Shown here: positions 24,869-34,059 of the stretch, piece by piece
Layout of the letters: each line of letters opens with the position of its first letter
Numbering within the stretch: the first letter of the stretch is position 1
Translations under genes and position numbers: made by a program
Notes under the pieces: generated by a model
The model's input: the letters and a program-made list of their open reading frames with translations, nothing else
The model's database searches: none
Told to the model about the DNA's origin: nothing
NCBI GenBank assembly: GCA_900545705.1
Contig: URAK01000005.1
Coordinates: forward strand, 62,001 to 126,000
DNA: 64,000 nt
Direction of reading: 5' to 3'
DNA from: an uncultured Opitutales bacterium
Lineage (GTDB): Bacteria; Verrucomicrobiota; Verrucomicrobiia; Opitutales; Intestinicryptomonadaceae

Positions 24869-25539
24869 TAGCCGAGATATTCCGTAGGATCCGGAACCCC
24901 GGCGAGTTTGAATGCCTCGCGCCTCTCAACGCACGTCCCGCACTTTCCGCAGTGCTTCTCGCCACCCTTATAGCACGACCATGTGAGCGAAAAGTCCACG
25001 CCCAAATCGGCGCCGAGCCTTACTATGTCCGCCTTTGTCATGCCCACGAACGGACGCTCCAAGCCAATCGGATAATAGTGGCAGAGCGCCAATGCCCTTT
25101 CCATAGCCTCCGTAAATTCCGGTCGGCAATCGGGATATATGGCATGGTCGCCGGAATGCGCTGCGTAGGCGACGGCTTGCGCGCCTACTGCTATCGCGCG
25201 CGCAGCCGCAAGGGATAGCATTATCATATTCCTGTTGGGAACAACAGTAGATTTCATGTTAGACTCGTAGTACCTGCCTTCGGGAACTTCAACATTCCTG
25301 TCGGTAAGGGAATTATTCCCGAACATCGGCGAGAGCGCGGATATGTCTGCAAGATAAAAGTCGATATTTAATTTGCTGCAATTTTTCTGGGCGAAGTCTA
25401 ATTCTTTAGAATGCCTTTGACCGTACAAAAAACCGATCGCGCCCGCCACGCGCGACTGCGCTGCGAGTTTATGCAATAAAACGGTCGAGTCGAGCCCGCC
25501 CGAATATACAACCAGAACTTTTCCGCTATCATTTCCCAT
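24868..25539 (-). CDS. queC: 7-cyano-7-deazaguanine synthase
   Basis: Makes preQ0 in queuosine synthesis. The 223-residue protein has the PP-loop YSGGLDSTVLLHKLA, the SGDHAIYPDCRPEF segment and the C-terminal zinc cysteines (CYKGGEKHCGKCGTC). It opens divergently from the Na/Pi cotransporter gene and overlaps the downstream DTW-like gene by one base. Other que genes are not nearby, and no preQ1 riboswitch was recognised in its leader. Confidence 0.95.
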   Translation of the reverse strand: MGNDSGKVLVVYSGGLDSTVLLHKLAAQSRVAGAIGFLYGQRHSKELDFAQKNCSKLNIDFYLADISALSPMFGNNSLTDRNVEVPEGRYYESNMKSTVVPNRNMIMLSLAAARAIAVGAQAVAYAAHSGDHAIYPDCRPEFTEAMERALALCHYYPIGLERPFVGMTKADIVRLGADLGVDFSLTWSCYKGGEKHCGKCGTCVERREAFKLAGVPDPTEYLG

Positions 25540-25726
25540 TTATTTTACGAGTTTGCACCCAAGCTCCCGCAAGGCAAGCGTAATCGCCACTTTTTATCTC
25601 TATTCTCAATGGCATGAAAATCAGCATGTTGCCTTCTGGGAATTTCGCCAAAATCTCATTCGTTTGTATTTTGGTTTGCATATTGCCGAGTTTTTCGCAA
25701 TTAATAGTTCCAAATTTTTATATCAT

Positions 25727-27487
25727 ATGGGAACGGCATTACAAATTCTCGGAAGCCTCGGTCTTTTCCTCTACGGAATGAAACTAATGAGCGAAGGACT
25801 CCAAAAAGTTTCGGGCGAGCGTCTCCGAACAGTCATGCGCTCTATGGCGGGAAACCGTTTCAAGGGGGTTTTCTCGGGAACTCTGGTGACGGCGGTTATA
25901 CAGTCGTCTTCGGCCACGACAGTTATGGTCGTAAGCTTCGTAAACGCCGGCTTGCTTACCTTGCGCGAAAGTATCGGCGTAATAATGGGAGCAAACCTCG
26001 GAACTACCACTACGGCTTGGATTATCGCTGCTCTCGGTTTTAAACTCGAACTTTCATCGCTCGCGCTTCCGCTCGTGGGATTCGGCGTAATAATATCGTT
26101 TTGTAAAAAACCGGGGTGGCGAAGCACGGGAGAGTTATTTGTAGGCCTAGGTCTCCTACTAATGGGTCTAGACTTCTTAAAATCCTCTGTGCCGGACATG
26201 AATCCGGAGTCCGTCGCGCTCGAATGGCTCCAACGATACTCGAATATGGGGTTCTTGTCGGTGCTCTTATTCCTAATGTTTGGTGTGCTGCTTACGATTA
26301 TTGTACAGTCCTCAAGCGTGGCTGTCGCTATCACAATAACAATGGCGGCCAAGGGCTGGATAGATTTCGACCTTTCCGCCGCTATTATTTTGGGTGAAAA
26401 TATCGGCACTACCATCACTGCGAACATTGCGGCAATCACGGCAAATCTCGCCGCTAAAAGAGCAGCTATCGCACACTTTGTATTCAACGTTCTTGGCGTA
26501 ATATGGGTGCTGTGCGTCTTCTATTTATTCCTCGAAATGATTAAATGGATAGTGCCGCTCAATCCAAATCCCGATGCCGCCACTCTCGCTGCCATGGGAA
26601 TTTCCAACTTCGATTCCCTCACGGGCGCTGCCCGAGAAGCCGCGCTAATGAAGCTCGCAATTCCGGAACGGCTCGCTATGTTCCATACAATGTTTAACTT
26701 CTGCAATATCTGCCTGCTTATAAGCTTTGTTCCGCAAATAGAAAAAATAACTTGCTGGATACTTAGAAGCAAGCCGGATAGAAAACACCGCACTGCTGTG
26801 CAGCGCCTCGAGTACCTCTCGAGCAATGTTGCGGAAATGGGCGAACTTGCACTATTTGAAGGACAAAAGGAACTTGTAAGGCTCGCGGAAATGTCGGGGG
26901 ACATGTTCAACGGCTTCGTAAGGGTAATTCAAAAGCCAAATGAAGACCTAAGCGAGGAAGTCGCAAGATTGCGCGACTTGGAGGAGGAATCCGACAAGCT
27001 TGCTATGGCACTTACCTCATTCTTTGTCCAATGTTCCTCACATGAGCTAAGCCAAAACAGTATTAGAATCGTTACGAGAAACATGATTATCGTTCCGGAG
27101 CTCGAAGAAATGTGCGATTCCTGTTATAGGCTTATTACCCTTGCCCGCAAAAGATACCGCAGACAGCTTATGGACCAAATATTGCAGTCTCCGGCTTTCA
27201 TAGAATTTTGCGCTGAAATGAACAAGTTTGTCGATTTCGCCGATAAGAGCCTGAATAAGACTTCAATTCCCAAGTCCGACATAGAAAGCGCTGCGGCAAT
27301 GCGCAAGAAACTCGACAGCGTAAGGAAATCTCTCAGAAGAGCAGCAATTTCACAGATGGAAGTGGGCGGCGTGACGCGCGGCGGCATTTTGTTTATTGAA
27401 ATACTGTCGGCTTGCGAAAGAGTAAATTCCCACGCGATGAATATTCTCGAAGCAATAAACCTAAAAAGCATTTTTAACGAAAATTAA
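25727..27487 (+). CDS. Na/Pi cotransporter family protein with PhoU-like tail
   Basis: A 586-residue inner-membrane protein. Two inverted repeats each carry the QSSS signature of Na/Pi cotransporters: QSSSATTVMVVSFVNAG near residue 60 and QSSSVAVAITITMAA near 195, each followed by a GxNxGTT motif. The C-terminal ~190 residues are helical and PhoU-like. The frame is open to 25553, but the ATG at 25727 gives the family start (LGSLGLFLYGMKLMSEGLQ) and the upstream part is not conserved-looking. Transports phosphate or a related anion; the PhoU-like part is likely regulatory. A terminator follows. Confidence 0.9.
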   Translation: MGTALQILGSLGLFLYGMKLMSEGLQKVSGERLRTVMRSMAGNRFKGVFSGTLVTAVIQSSSATTVMVVSFVNAGLLTLRESIGVIMGANLGTTTTAWIIAALGFKLELSSLALPLVGFGVIISFCKKPGWRSTGELFVGLGLLLMGLDFLKSSVPDMNPESVALEWLQRYSNMGFLSVLLFLMFGVLLTIIVQSSSVAVAITITMAAKGWIDFDLSAAIILGENIGTTITANIAAITANLAAKRAAIAHFVFNVLGVIWVLCVFYLFLEMIKWIVPLNPNPDAATLAAMGISNFDSLTGAAREAALMKLAIPERLAMFHTMFNFCNICLLISFVPQIEKITCWILRSKPDRKHRTAVQRLEYLSSNVAEMGELALFEGQKELVRLAEMSGDMFNGFVRVIQKPNEDLSEEVARLRDLEEESDKLAMALTSFFVQCSSHELSQNSIRIVTRNMIIVPELEEMCDSCYRLITLARKRYRRQLMDQILQSPAFIEFCAEMNKFVDFADKSLNKTSIPKSDIESAAAMRKKLDSVRKSLRRAAISQMEVGGVTRGGILFIEILSACERVNSHAMNILEAINLKSIFNEN

Positions 27488-27518
27488 TAAAAGCACAAAT
27501 AGAGCCGATTTGACCGAT

Positions 27519-27547
27519 GCCTCCGCCGACAGTGGAGGCTTTTTTTT
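27519..27547 (+). terminator. Terminator after Na/Pi cotransporter gene
   Basis: GCCTCC (27519-27524) pairs with GGAGGC (27534-27539), followed by a run of eight T residues. Confidence 0.8.
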
Positions 27548-27680
27548 ACGGCAAAATTCGGAAGAGTCGGGATTGTTTTAATGTGTCTTCCAATGCCCTA
27601 AGAAACGCAATTTTTGCGCTACAAAAACTTTTACTTGCCCTTTGTGAAACTTTATGGGATATGAAATGTTAAAATAAGAG

Positions 27681-28742
27681 ATGGCGCGCAAAATGGCATT
27701 GACGCCCTCAGGGGCGTATTTCGTTAAAAAATTGGACGCGGTCGGCGGAATTTCAGATGCAGACCTCGCGTCAATGGCGTTTGCAGAAATATCGTCGAGC
27801 GCGCCGGTGTCACCCGATAGACTTAGATGCGGCGCAATGAGAGCCCCAGACGGGAGTGCGACCGCTTTCGGGGCAATCGAATCCTCCGCTTTCAACGGAT
27901 TGGACGAAGATACGATTGCTACTGCCGATATTGTAATGCCATCGTTTTGCGCTTTCCTTTCCTCCAAGCTTGGCGACGGCGAATATTTCTTTTCAAGCGG
28001 CTGTTCAATATGCGCCGTCAAGCTCCAGTCCTGCGCAGCGGCAGACTTCGCTGCGGTAGAATCGCCGCAAAATCCGGAGGAGGCAAAAAATGCCCTCTCT
28101 AAATTGATTGGATTTTCCGGAAAGCCCAAGTGCGTTGAGCTTGAAACGTTTGAAGTAAACGGCAAAAACGTAAAATTTAGCGCAAAAATCGACGATGGCA
28201 GCGGTTTCAGAAACATATCTTGGAGCGCTCCGTTTTCCGCCTTCACAACTTGCGATATCCGCGGGGCGAACTTCCTAAAAAATGTAAAAAAGGCGCAGAG
28301 AAAACGGCAGCTTGCGATATTGGGCGCAGCCCTTGTGCCAATCGTCTTCGCGGGGCTTTTTGCATATCAGATAAATGTAATTATTAAAGCGAACGAAGTA
28401 TCAAATATGGAGGAGGAACTCGTAATAATCGAGCCGGAAGCCAAAGCTATTGAAGCGAGAGTCGAAAGGGTCGCGTCGTTCGCAAATATGACAAAATTAA
28501 AGCCAACCCCGCTCGAATTGCTCGCAAAAATAAATTCCGCAAGGCCGGACGGCATTACAATAACATCATTCGCGAGAAAAGGAGATTCGTTTGAGCTTGC
28601 GGGGACTGCCAACGATCTCTCAAAAATTAACGAATTTGTTTCCAAGCTAAAAACAATCCCGCTTTTCGCGAATGTTGTGTCTAAGAGCGATTCCTCGAAA
28701 ACGGCATCTAAGTTTTCGATATCCGGAGCAGTCAAAAAATGA
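27681..28742 (+). CDS. GspL/PilN-like inner-membrane assembly protein
   Basis: A 353-residue protein with ~200 cytoplasmic residues, a single membrane helix at about 211-231 (LAILGAALVPIVFAGLFAYQ), a short coiled segment and a periplasmic domain with the PLELLAKINSARPDGITITS and GDSFELAGTANDLSKINEFV pattern of PilN/GspL ferredoxin-like domains. The N-terminal part is weakly GspL/PilM-like and lacks clear nucleotide motifs. Its stop overlaps the start of the next gene (ATGA), which encodes the GspM/PilO-like partner. Together they probably form the inner-membrane platform of a type II secretion or type IV pilus machine whose other genes are elsewhere. Confidence 0.7.
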   Translation: MARKMALTPSGAYFVKKLDAVGGISDADLASMAFAEISSSAPVSPDRLRCGAMRAPDGSATAFGAIESSAFNGLDEDTIATADIVMPSFCAFLSSKLGDGEYFFSSGCSICAVKLQSCAAADFAAVESPQNPEEAKNALSKLIGFSGKPKCVELETFEVNGKNVKFSAKIDDGSGFRNISWSAPFSAFTTCDIRGANFLKNVKKAQRKRQLAILGAALVPIVFAGLFAYQINVIIKANEVSNMEEELVIIEPEAKAIEARVERVASFANMTKLKPTPLELLAKINSARPDGITITSFARKGDSFELAGTANDLSKINEFVSKLKTIPLFANVVSKSDSSKTASKFSISGAVKK

Positions 28743-29269
28743 AGCCTGTTGAAAAAATAAAGAGTTTTTGGGCGTCGCGCAAACCGAGGGAAAGGGTGAT
28801 GCTTGTGTGCTGCACGGTAGTTGTTGCCGCTTTGTGGTTTACTCTGCTTTCAAATAAAAATTCCGATTGCGAAACCAAGCTCCTCGAATTAACCCGGCGC
28901 GCGGCAACAGCAAAAGCCGCAATAGCGGGGCTGCCGGGCGTTGAAGCCTCCGAGTCGGAATTGTCGAAATCTTTCGATCCTTCGAAAACATTGTCAGACG
29001 ATAAATTCCAGGCTGAAATCGACCGTTGCGCCCGCGCCGCGGGAGTTGAGTACAAGCTTTCGTCCGTGACATCATCGAGCATGGGGAAGTTCAAAATATA
29101 TAAGACTGTAATGAATATTTCCAAGACAAACGATTTATCTTCGATAATGAAATTTGAATCGGAGCTAAAAGCATTGCAGCCATACATATCTGTTGCAGAA
29201 GCGTCTTTCGCGGGCGACGGGAAGGGCGCCGTTTCCGCCCAGTATACGATAACTTCTTTTAGTTTATAA
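28739..29269 (+). CDS. GspM/PilO-like inner-membrane assembly protein
   Basis: A 176-residue bitopic protein: a short cytoplasmic segment with RKPRERVML, one membrane helix at about 21-38 and a periplasmic ferredoxin-like domain ending in FAGDGKGAVSAQYTITSFSL. The RERVML start and topology are characteristic of GspM-type proteins. Four-base overlap with the GspL/PilN-like gene supports a heterodimer. Sequence identity to named proteins cannot be judged here. Confidence 0.7.
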   Translation: MKPVEKIKSFWASRKPRERVMLVCCTVVVAALWFTLLSNKNSDCETKLLELTRRAATAKAAIAGLPGVEASESELSKSFDPSKTLSDDKFQAEIDRCARAAGVEYKLSSVTSSSMGKFKIYKTVMNISKTNDLSSIMKFESELKALQPYISVAEASFAGDGKGAVSAQYTITSFSL

Positions 29270-29509
29270 TAAAGCCCGCTTTTGCAATTTTCTAATTGCT
29301 TTATAGTGTAGCTAATAACTCTCAACCGCGCGGAAGAAGCGGATATTTTTTTCTTATAGAGTATATTGCATGCCGTGCGCCAGTAAATGTATGCGTGGTT
29401 CTTCCTTATGCTTTTGATAAGCTTTGTATGTTTTCTGTTTCCGCAAGTTTTTTTACTTTTATAAAATAGTTGACAAATGTTTGAATAAATGCAATTAAGA
29501 ATAAAAATT

Positions 29510-31147
29510 ATGAAAAAGTCCACAGTTGCCATTTCTTCACTATTATTTACTTTTGCGGCGATATTTGCAAATGCCGCAGATAATACATATTATATGTGGA
29601 AGGGCGCGGAAAAAGCATGGGGCGAAGCCGACCCGCTACAAGCGTCGTCTTGGAGCTCGTCGAACACTGGGTATGTAGCCCTCCCCGAAGGCGCAAATGT
29701 AAACTCTCCCGATGCGAATTGGGTCTTTGACTATGGTGCCTACTTGCCGGTTTCGGGAAGAAATGACAACATTTATTATAGAATTAAATCGTCAAATCTA
29801 AATTTGAATTCTATATCGATAATAAACCACAATGCCACTGAAACTGCCTATTACAGCACTGATGGCGTATATCATCCTACCGGAGGCAGTACAGGCATAA
29901 AGTTAACTTCAAATACCTCTAATTCCGTTTGGAAGATCGGAACATTTACCTATACGGGCGCTAATGGATCTTACGATAGGGGAGTTGCTTTGGGATCGTC
30001 GGTAAACGATGCATGCCAAGCCGATATAGTAGTTGGAGAGATGAATATCGGGCAGATTGGGAATGTGACGGTTCTTAATGTAGGCTCCGATGCTGCGGGT
30101 ACTTGCTATGCGACAATAGACGAAAATAACGTAAAAAAAGGCGATGCAGTTTCTTTGTCTGACTCAGGCGGGCCGAAATCTTTGACCATTGCGGGCGACT
30201 TTAATATTTACGGCAACTCTACTATTTATATGAATGTCTGGGATAATGCCAAGGACGCCCTGCATTCCGAAGAAAATCCCGACATATCGATAGGCGGCGT
30301 AGTAAGAATGGTTAGCGGCTCGGGAGCTTCGCCGGTATGGCATGTTATTAGTAGAAGCGCAACCGTTACATGGGCCACTGGAGACCCTGGGCCAAGCGCT
30401 ACCGACACTTATGTAAAACTCGGAGGGCTCGAAGGAAATGGAAAATTGACCAACAATTCGAGAACTCTTGAGGCAAGCACTCTTAAACTTATATTTACAA
30501 ACCAGACAGACTGCGAGTTCACCGGAGAATTCAACGATGGGCAGTCTGATACGGTTAAAACAATAATGAGTGTGAAAATGGCAGGTGCCGACGGGAAAAA
30601 ACAAATAATCCGCGCGGACTCAAAATTTACTGGAACAGTGGAAGTTGAAAGCGGAACTCTCATAATTAAAAGCACTCAGACTCTCGGTAAACTTACTATG
30701 ACTGGAGGAGCTTTTGGTGGCATAGATGGTGGAGTTTCCGTTTCAGGCGCCGAATGGTTTGCGGGCGATCTTATCTTTTATAATAAGGACGCCCTCAATA
30801 GCGGCGATACCGATATGATAAGAATCGACGGCGCTTTTGTAAAATCTGGCGATGGAAAAATCGGCGTAGATTTTGACGGCTTTGACCCGACTGTTTTTAT
30901 CGAAGATGGCACTATGCTCGACCTCATATCGGCTTCGGAAGAGGAACGCGAGGGATTCTCTGCCGACGCAAATGACGATTTTTACGCAAAAAACCTCACA
31001 AACGGTTTTGCAAACTTTGAATGGAATGGCGACATTCTTACAGTATCGTTCTCGAATGTTCCGGAACCGGCAACAGTCGCTGCAATACTGGGCGGATTGG
31101 CGTTTGCAGGAGCACTTTTTCGCAGGCGCAAAAGCCGGCAGGATTAG
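29510..31147 (+). CDS. PEP-CTERM surface protein B
   Basis: A 545-residue secreted protein. The ATG at 29510 is preferred over the upstream in-frame start because it begins a clean signal peptide (MKKSTVAISSLLFTFAAIFA, cut after ANA). The body has autotransporter-type beta repeats (LGGLEGNGKLTNN; CEFTGEFNDG; FTGTVEVESGTLII) and the C-terminus is the PEP-CTERM anchor VPEPATVAAILGGLAFAGA plus RRRK. The pre-anchor module (KSGDGKIGVDFDGFD, then FEWNGDILTVSFSN) matches protein A. A perfect TTGACA at 29470-29475 lies upstream, though the matching -10 is poor. Ended by its own terminator. Confidence 0.9.
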   Translation: MKKSTVAISSLLFTFAAIFANAADNTYYMWKGAEKAWGEADPLQASSWSSSNTGYVALPEGANVNSPDANWVFDYGAYLPVSGRNDNIYYRIKSSNLNLNSISIINHNATETAYYSTDGVYHPTGGSTGIKLTSNTSNSVWKIGTFTYTGANGSYDRGVALGSSVNDACQADIVVGEMNIGQIGNVTVLNVGSDAAGTCYATIDENNVKKGDAVSLSDSGGPKSLTIAGDFNIYGNSTIYMNVWDNAKDALHSEENPDISIGGVVRMVSGSGASPVWHVISRSATVTWATGDPGPSATDTYVKLGGLEGNGKLTNNSRTLEASTLKLIFTNQTDCEFTGEFNDGQSDTVKTIMSVKMAGADGKKQIIRADSKFTGTVEVESGTLIIKSTQTLGKLTMTGGAFGGIDGGVSVSGAEWFAGDLIFYNKDALNSGDTDMIRIDGAFVKSGDGKIGVDFDGFDPTVFIEDGTMLDLISASEEEREGFSADANDDFYAKNLTNGFANFEWNGDILTVSFSNVPEPATVAAILGGLAFAGALFRRRKSRQD

Positions 31148-31186
31148 CTGGCGCGGATGCGGTTTTGCAACATTTAATTTCAAAGA

Positions 31187-31210
31187 CAAAAACGGATAAA
31201 TCCGTTTTTT
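31187..31210 (+). terminator. Terminator after PEP-CTERM gene B
   Basis: AAAAACGGA (31188-31196) and TCCGTTTTT (31201-31209) form a short hairpin with a four-base loop, ending in T residues. Confidence 0.75.
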
Positions 31211-31342
31211 GTTTATGTAGGTTTTCTTGCAATTCCCGCGAGTACAAGAATATTTGACTGAGATATTTTTATATTGACTACCTCGGAATCAATTATAACA
31301 AATATTTTTAGAAATTTCATTGGAAATCAATATAGTTAGGCC

Positions 31343-32851
31343 ATGAAAAATTTGTTCTACTTTATTTTACCCTTAATCGCTGCGGCCGCCTATGCCGACG
31401 ATTATTACTTTGTTGGTGGAGGGACTCCAACTACTGCAAATCCATCAGGAGCTTGGTCGCACTTCGTTGACGGTGCTCTCGTTGCCGTGGACAGACAGCC
31501 CCTGTAGGGGGAAGACAACCTCGTGTTTAACAGCGACTATATTAAATCAAATATTTTATATGTCACTACAACAGATAATTACGGCAAGGATTTGATTATT
31601 TCAAACCTTAAAAACGACTTTGAACTATCGGCCGGAAAAGAGGTAATGGCCCAGGACGTGTACTGGGAGCTTTCCGGAAAAATATCCGTGACAGGGGTTG
31701 AGGGCGTTTGGGACGCCTCTAAAAGCTCTTTTACAGACAATTCAAAAGTTTTAAGTTTTACTTATACGGACGATTCAATCGACGAAACGCTCGGAGGCCC
31801 CAGAATACATCTTTCAGTAGATTCAATAGAAATGATGGCCGACGGAACGACGGCGACTAACATTATGACGCATAAGGCAAAGCTCAATCTTGGGCGCACC
31901 TCAAAGGCTCTAAGCTCGATAACTGTTCAGAACGATGTTAAGCTATACTCCCGAACGGCTCTCGTAATGAATGCTACCAATATAAAGATAAATGGAATCG
32001 TGGGGCTTTACGCCGAAGCGTGGACTAATTCTGCAACTTTGAAATTTAACGCCACCTCAGGATCCGCTGTAACTGTGGAACTTGGCGGGCTCGTTGCGGA
32101 TAAACAGTGTGCTGAAGTCTCAAATGCCGTCGACGCCGAGGGAACTTCTACCACACTGATATTTAAAAACACCGCAGGAACCGATTATACTTACAACGGC
32201 AAATTAATGGACGGCGGATATGGCGATGGAGACAATGTCCACCTCTCCAAGATGAATATTGTAATGGATGGAGAAGGCATACAGCGCCTCTCGCCTCAAG
32301 ATCCAAATAATTGTTTCTATACAGGCACGGTAACGGTAAAGAATGGAACATTGTACCTCTTTAACCAAAAAAGCGCGGGCGACACTTATTTGGAGGGCGG
32401 CAGGCTCGGCATTCTTTATTCCGGGCATGGCTTTTTAACAACGGGTTTCCACTGGTCTGGCGGCGTTCTTGAACTCGATGTAAAAAGCGCTTCGCGCGAC
32501 AACTTGCAAATCGGCGGAATCCTTGAAAAAGTCGGCGATGGAAAACTCGTATTTGACTTGAATCTGACTTCCGCAGATTATGATGCCATAGAGCTTGGCT
32601 CGTCCGTAAAATACGACTTGCTCTCGGCGGAATCAATTTCCAACTTCGGCGACTCACTTAACGACGACTTCGAGATTTTGGGAATGGATTATTCCAAGTT
32701 TGCAGCCGATTTCATATACGACGAAACTTCCAATATTCTGTCGACAGTCATAACCCATGTCCCAGAGCCTGAGGCGGCAGCCGCCCTCCTCGGAGGCTTG
32801 GCGCTGGCGCTTATTGCCTTTAAAAGGCGCGGCATGCGCGGAAGCCGATAA
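31343..32851 (+). pseudogene. PEP-CTERM surface protein C, interrupted by an in-frame TAG
   Basis: The ATG at 31343 starts a clear signal peptide (MKNLFYFILPLIAAAAYA) and a short mature segment, but codon 55 (31505-31507) is TAG. The same frame continues at once with GEDNLVFNSDYIKSNILYV and runs to 32851, ending in HVPEPEAAAALLGGLALAL and KRRG, a PEP-CTERM anchor. No frameshift is needed; a single base change at a CAG would explain it. The region around the stop aligns with LPGSGDSVSIN of protein A, so the stop falls inside the conserved N-terminal part. A GTG at 31523 could restart translation, but the product would lack a signal peptide. Either a recent pseudogene, phase-like variation, a suppressed stop, or a sequencing error. 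The body repeats (YTYNGKLMDGG; FYTGTVTVKNGTLYL) match proteins A and B. Confidence 0.8.
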
Positions 32852-32880
32852 ATCTCGTTTCGGGCAATGTTTCTTTAATT

Positions 32881-32910
32881 AAAAAAGCGGATTTTTTAAT
32901 CCGCTTTTTT
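32881..32910. terminator. Strong bidirectional terminator
   Basis: A perfect 13-bp stem (AAAAAAGCGGATT at 32881-32893 with AATCCGCTTTTTT at 32898-32910) around a TTTT loop. It ends PEP-CTERM gene C on the plus strand and can also serve the convergent minus-strand operon at 33099. Confidence 0.85.
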
Positions 32911-33098
32911 TATTCCCACTTGAAGCCAACTTCCTGTCCCGATTTTATGCGCCGATTATGCCTTGCGTTCAGGTTCGCGCCTGCGTTTACGCTTCCAAAA
33001 GCTATTCGCGCATTACTGCGTTTTAACCACGGTATTTTGGTGCGCTATTTAGATTGACAGCTAAGCTCTTTGTTCACGGAAGCGCTTCGCGGCAGCCG

Positions 33099-34058
33099 CT
33101 ATGCAACTTCCACCAATGCCGATAAAATTGTATCTTTTGTCTTGGCGTAGCCTTCAGCGAGGGTCTTTTCCGGGGACTGTTTCCAGTAGTTCTTATTAAA
33201 CAGCTCCAAAGATAGGCTCCCTCTAAAACCCTGCGAGTACATTTTGGGCAAGATGGCTTTAAACGGGCATATGCCGTCTCCCGGGAACACTCTGTCGGCA
33301 TCTACAAGTTTTTCTCGCGCGGGGGAGGAGGGATAGTCATTTATGTGGAATACGTCCAGTCCGCCGAGATTCACAAGATTTAGCGAGGCGAAAGAATTGC
33401 CCCCGCGGTATAAATGGTAGAAGTCAAGCAGAAGCCCAGCATTAGCGTCGTTTGTGAGAGCTGCAATTTTTAGCGCGTCGCCCAGTCTGTGCAGGGCGCG
33501 GTGTCCCCATAGCTCAAGGAGCGGCTTTACTCCATAGGGCCTGGCTAGTTCTATGACTTTTGCGTACCTTTCAGCGTATTCGTCGAATTTAAGCGGATCG
33601 AGCTTCTCGATTCCGTACATTGTGCACGCTATGTTCCTGCTTCCGATTTCCGCCGCCCAGCCTATCTCGCGCTTCATTTGCTCGATATTTTTTGCGCGCT
33701 CGGCGGGGTCGTCCAGCATGCATTTTGCGAATCCTATCAGATTGTCAGGTTTTAAGTCAGCGTCTTCAAGGCGCTTTTTTATTTCACTTATCTTATTGCC
33801 GCGCGAAATGAAATCCTCAATATGGCGCGTCCACGGTTCAATGCCGTCGTAGCCCGCTTTCGATATCAACTTTATCTGCTCTTCAAGCTTTAAATTGTAT
33901 CCGTTTAGCGTGCCGCAGTTCATTCCTATTGGCAGCGGAAGCCCGCTCTTATAAAGCTTTCGTGCAGTTTGATTCGCCACAGCATTCCCTGCCGCGACAG
34001 CCGAAACTGCTGTTGCCGCGGCTAACTTTAATGCGTTTCTTCGTGATATTTTTCTCAT
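33099..34058 (-). CDS. Tat-exported sugar phosphate isomerase/epimerase-like TIM-barrel protein
   Basis: A 319-residue protein. The N-terminus is a twin-arginine signal (KISRRNALKLAAATAVSAVA). The rest is an AP-endonuclease-2-type TIM barrel: AGYDGIEPWTRH, AEIGSRNIACTMYG, VKPLLELWGHRALHRLGDAL, NAGLLLDFYHLYRGG, DVFHINDYPSSP, with the Glu, Asp, His and Glu positions expected to bind metal. This family includes hydroxypyruvate, xylose and inosose isomerases or dehydratases. It begins one base after the stop of a Gfo/Idh/MocA gene, so the two probably act on the same sugar. Substrate unknown. Confidence 0.88.
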   Translation of the reverse strand: MRKISRRNALKLAAATAVSAVAAGNAVANQTARKLYKSGLPLPIGMNCGTLNGYNLKLEEQIKLISKAGYDGIEPWTRHIEDFISRGNKISEIKKRLEDADLKPDNLIGFAKCMLDDPAERAKNIEQMKREIGWAAEIGSRNIACTMYGIEKLDPLKFDEYAERYAKVIELARPYGVKPLLELWGHRALHRLGDALKIAALTNDANAGLLLDFYHLYRGGNSFASLNLVNLGGLDVFHINDYPSSPAREKLVDADRVFPGDGICPFKAILPKMYSQGFRGSLSLELFNKNYWKQSPEKTLAEGYAKTKDTILSALVEVA

Positions 34059-34059
34059 C

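Noticed and set aside
31274..31299. TTGACT/TATAAC pair upstream of PEP-CTERM gene C
   Set aside because: The spacer is only 14 bases, too short for a standard sigma70 promoter; not listed as a feature.
31343..31523. Frameshift as the cause of the broken PEP-CTERM gene C
   Set aside because: The signal peptide and the downstream frame are in the same frame; only the TAG codon separates them.
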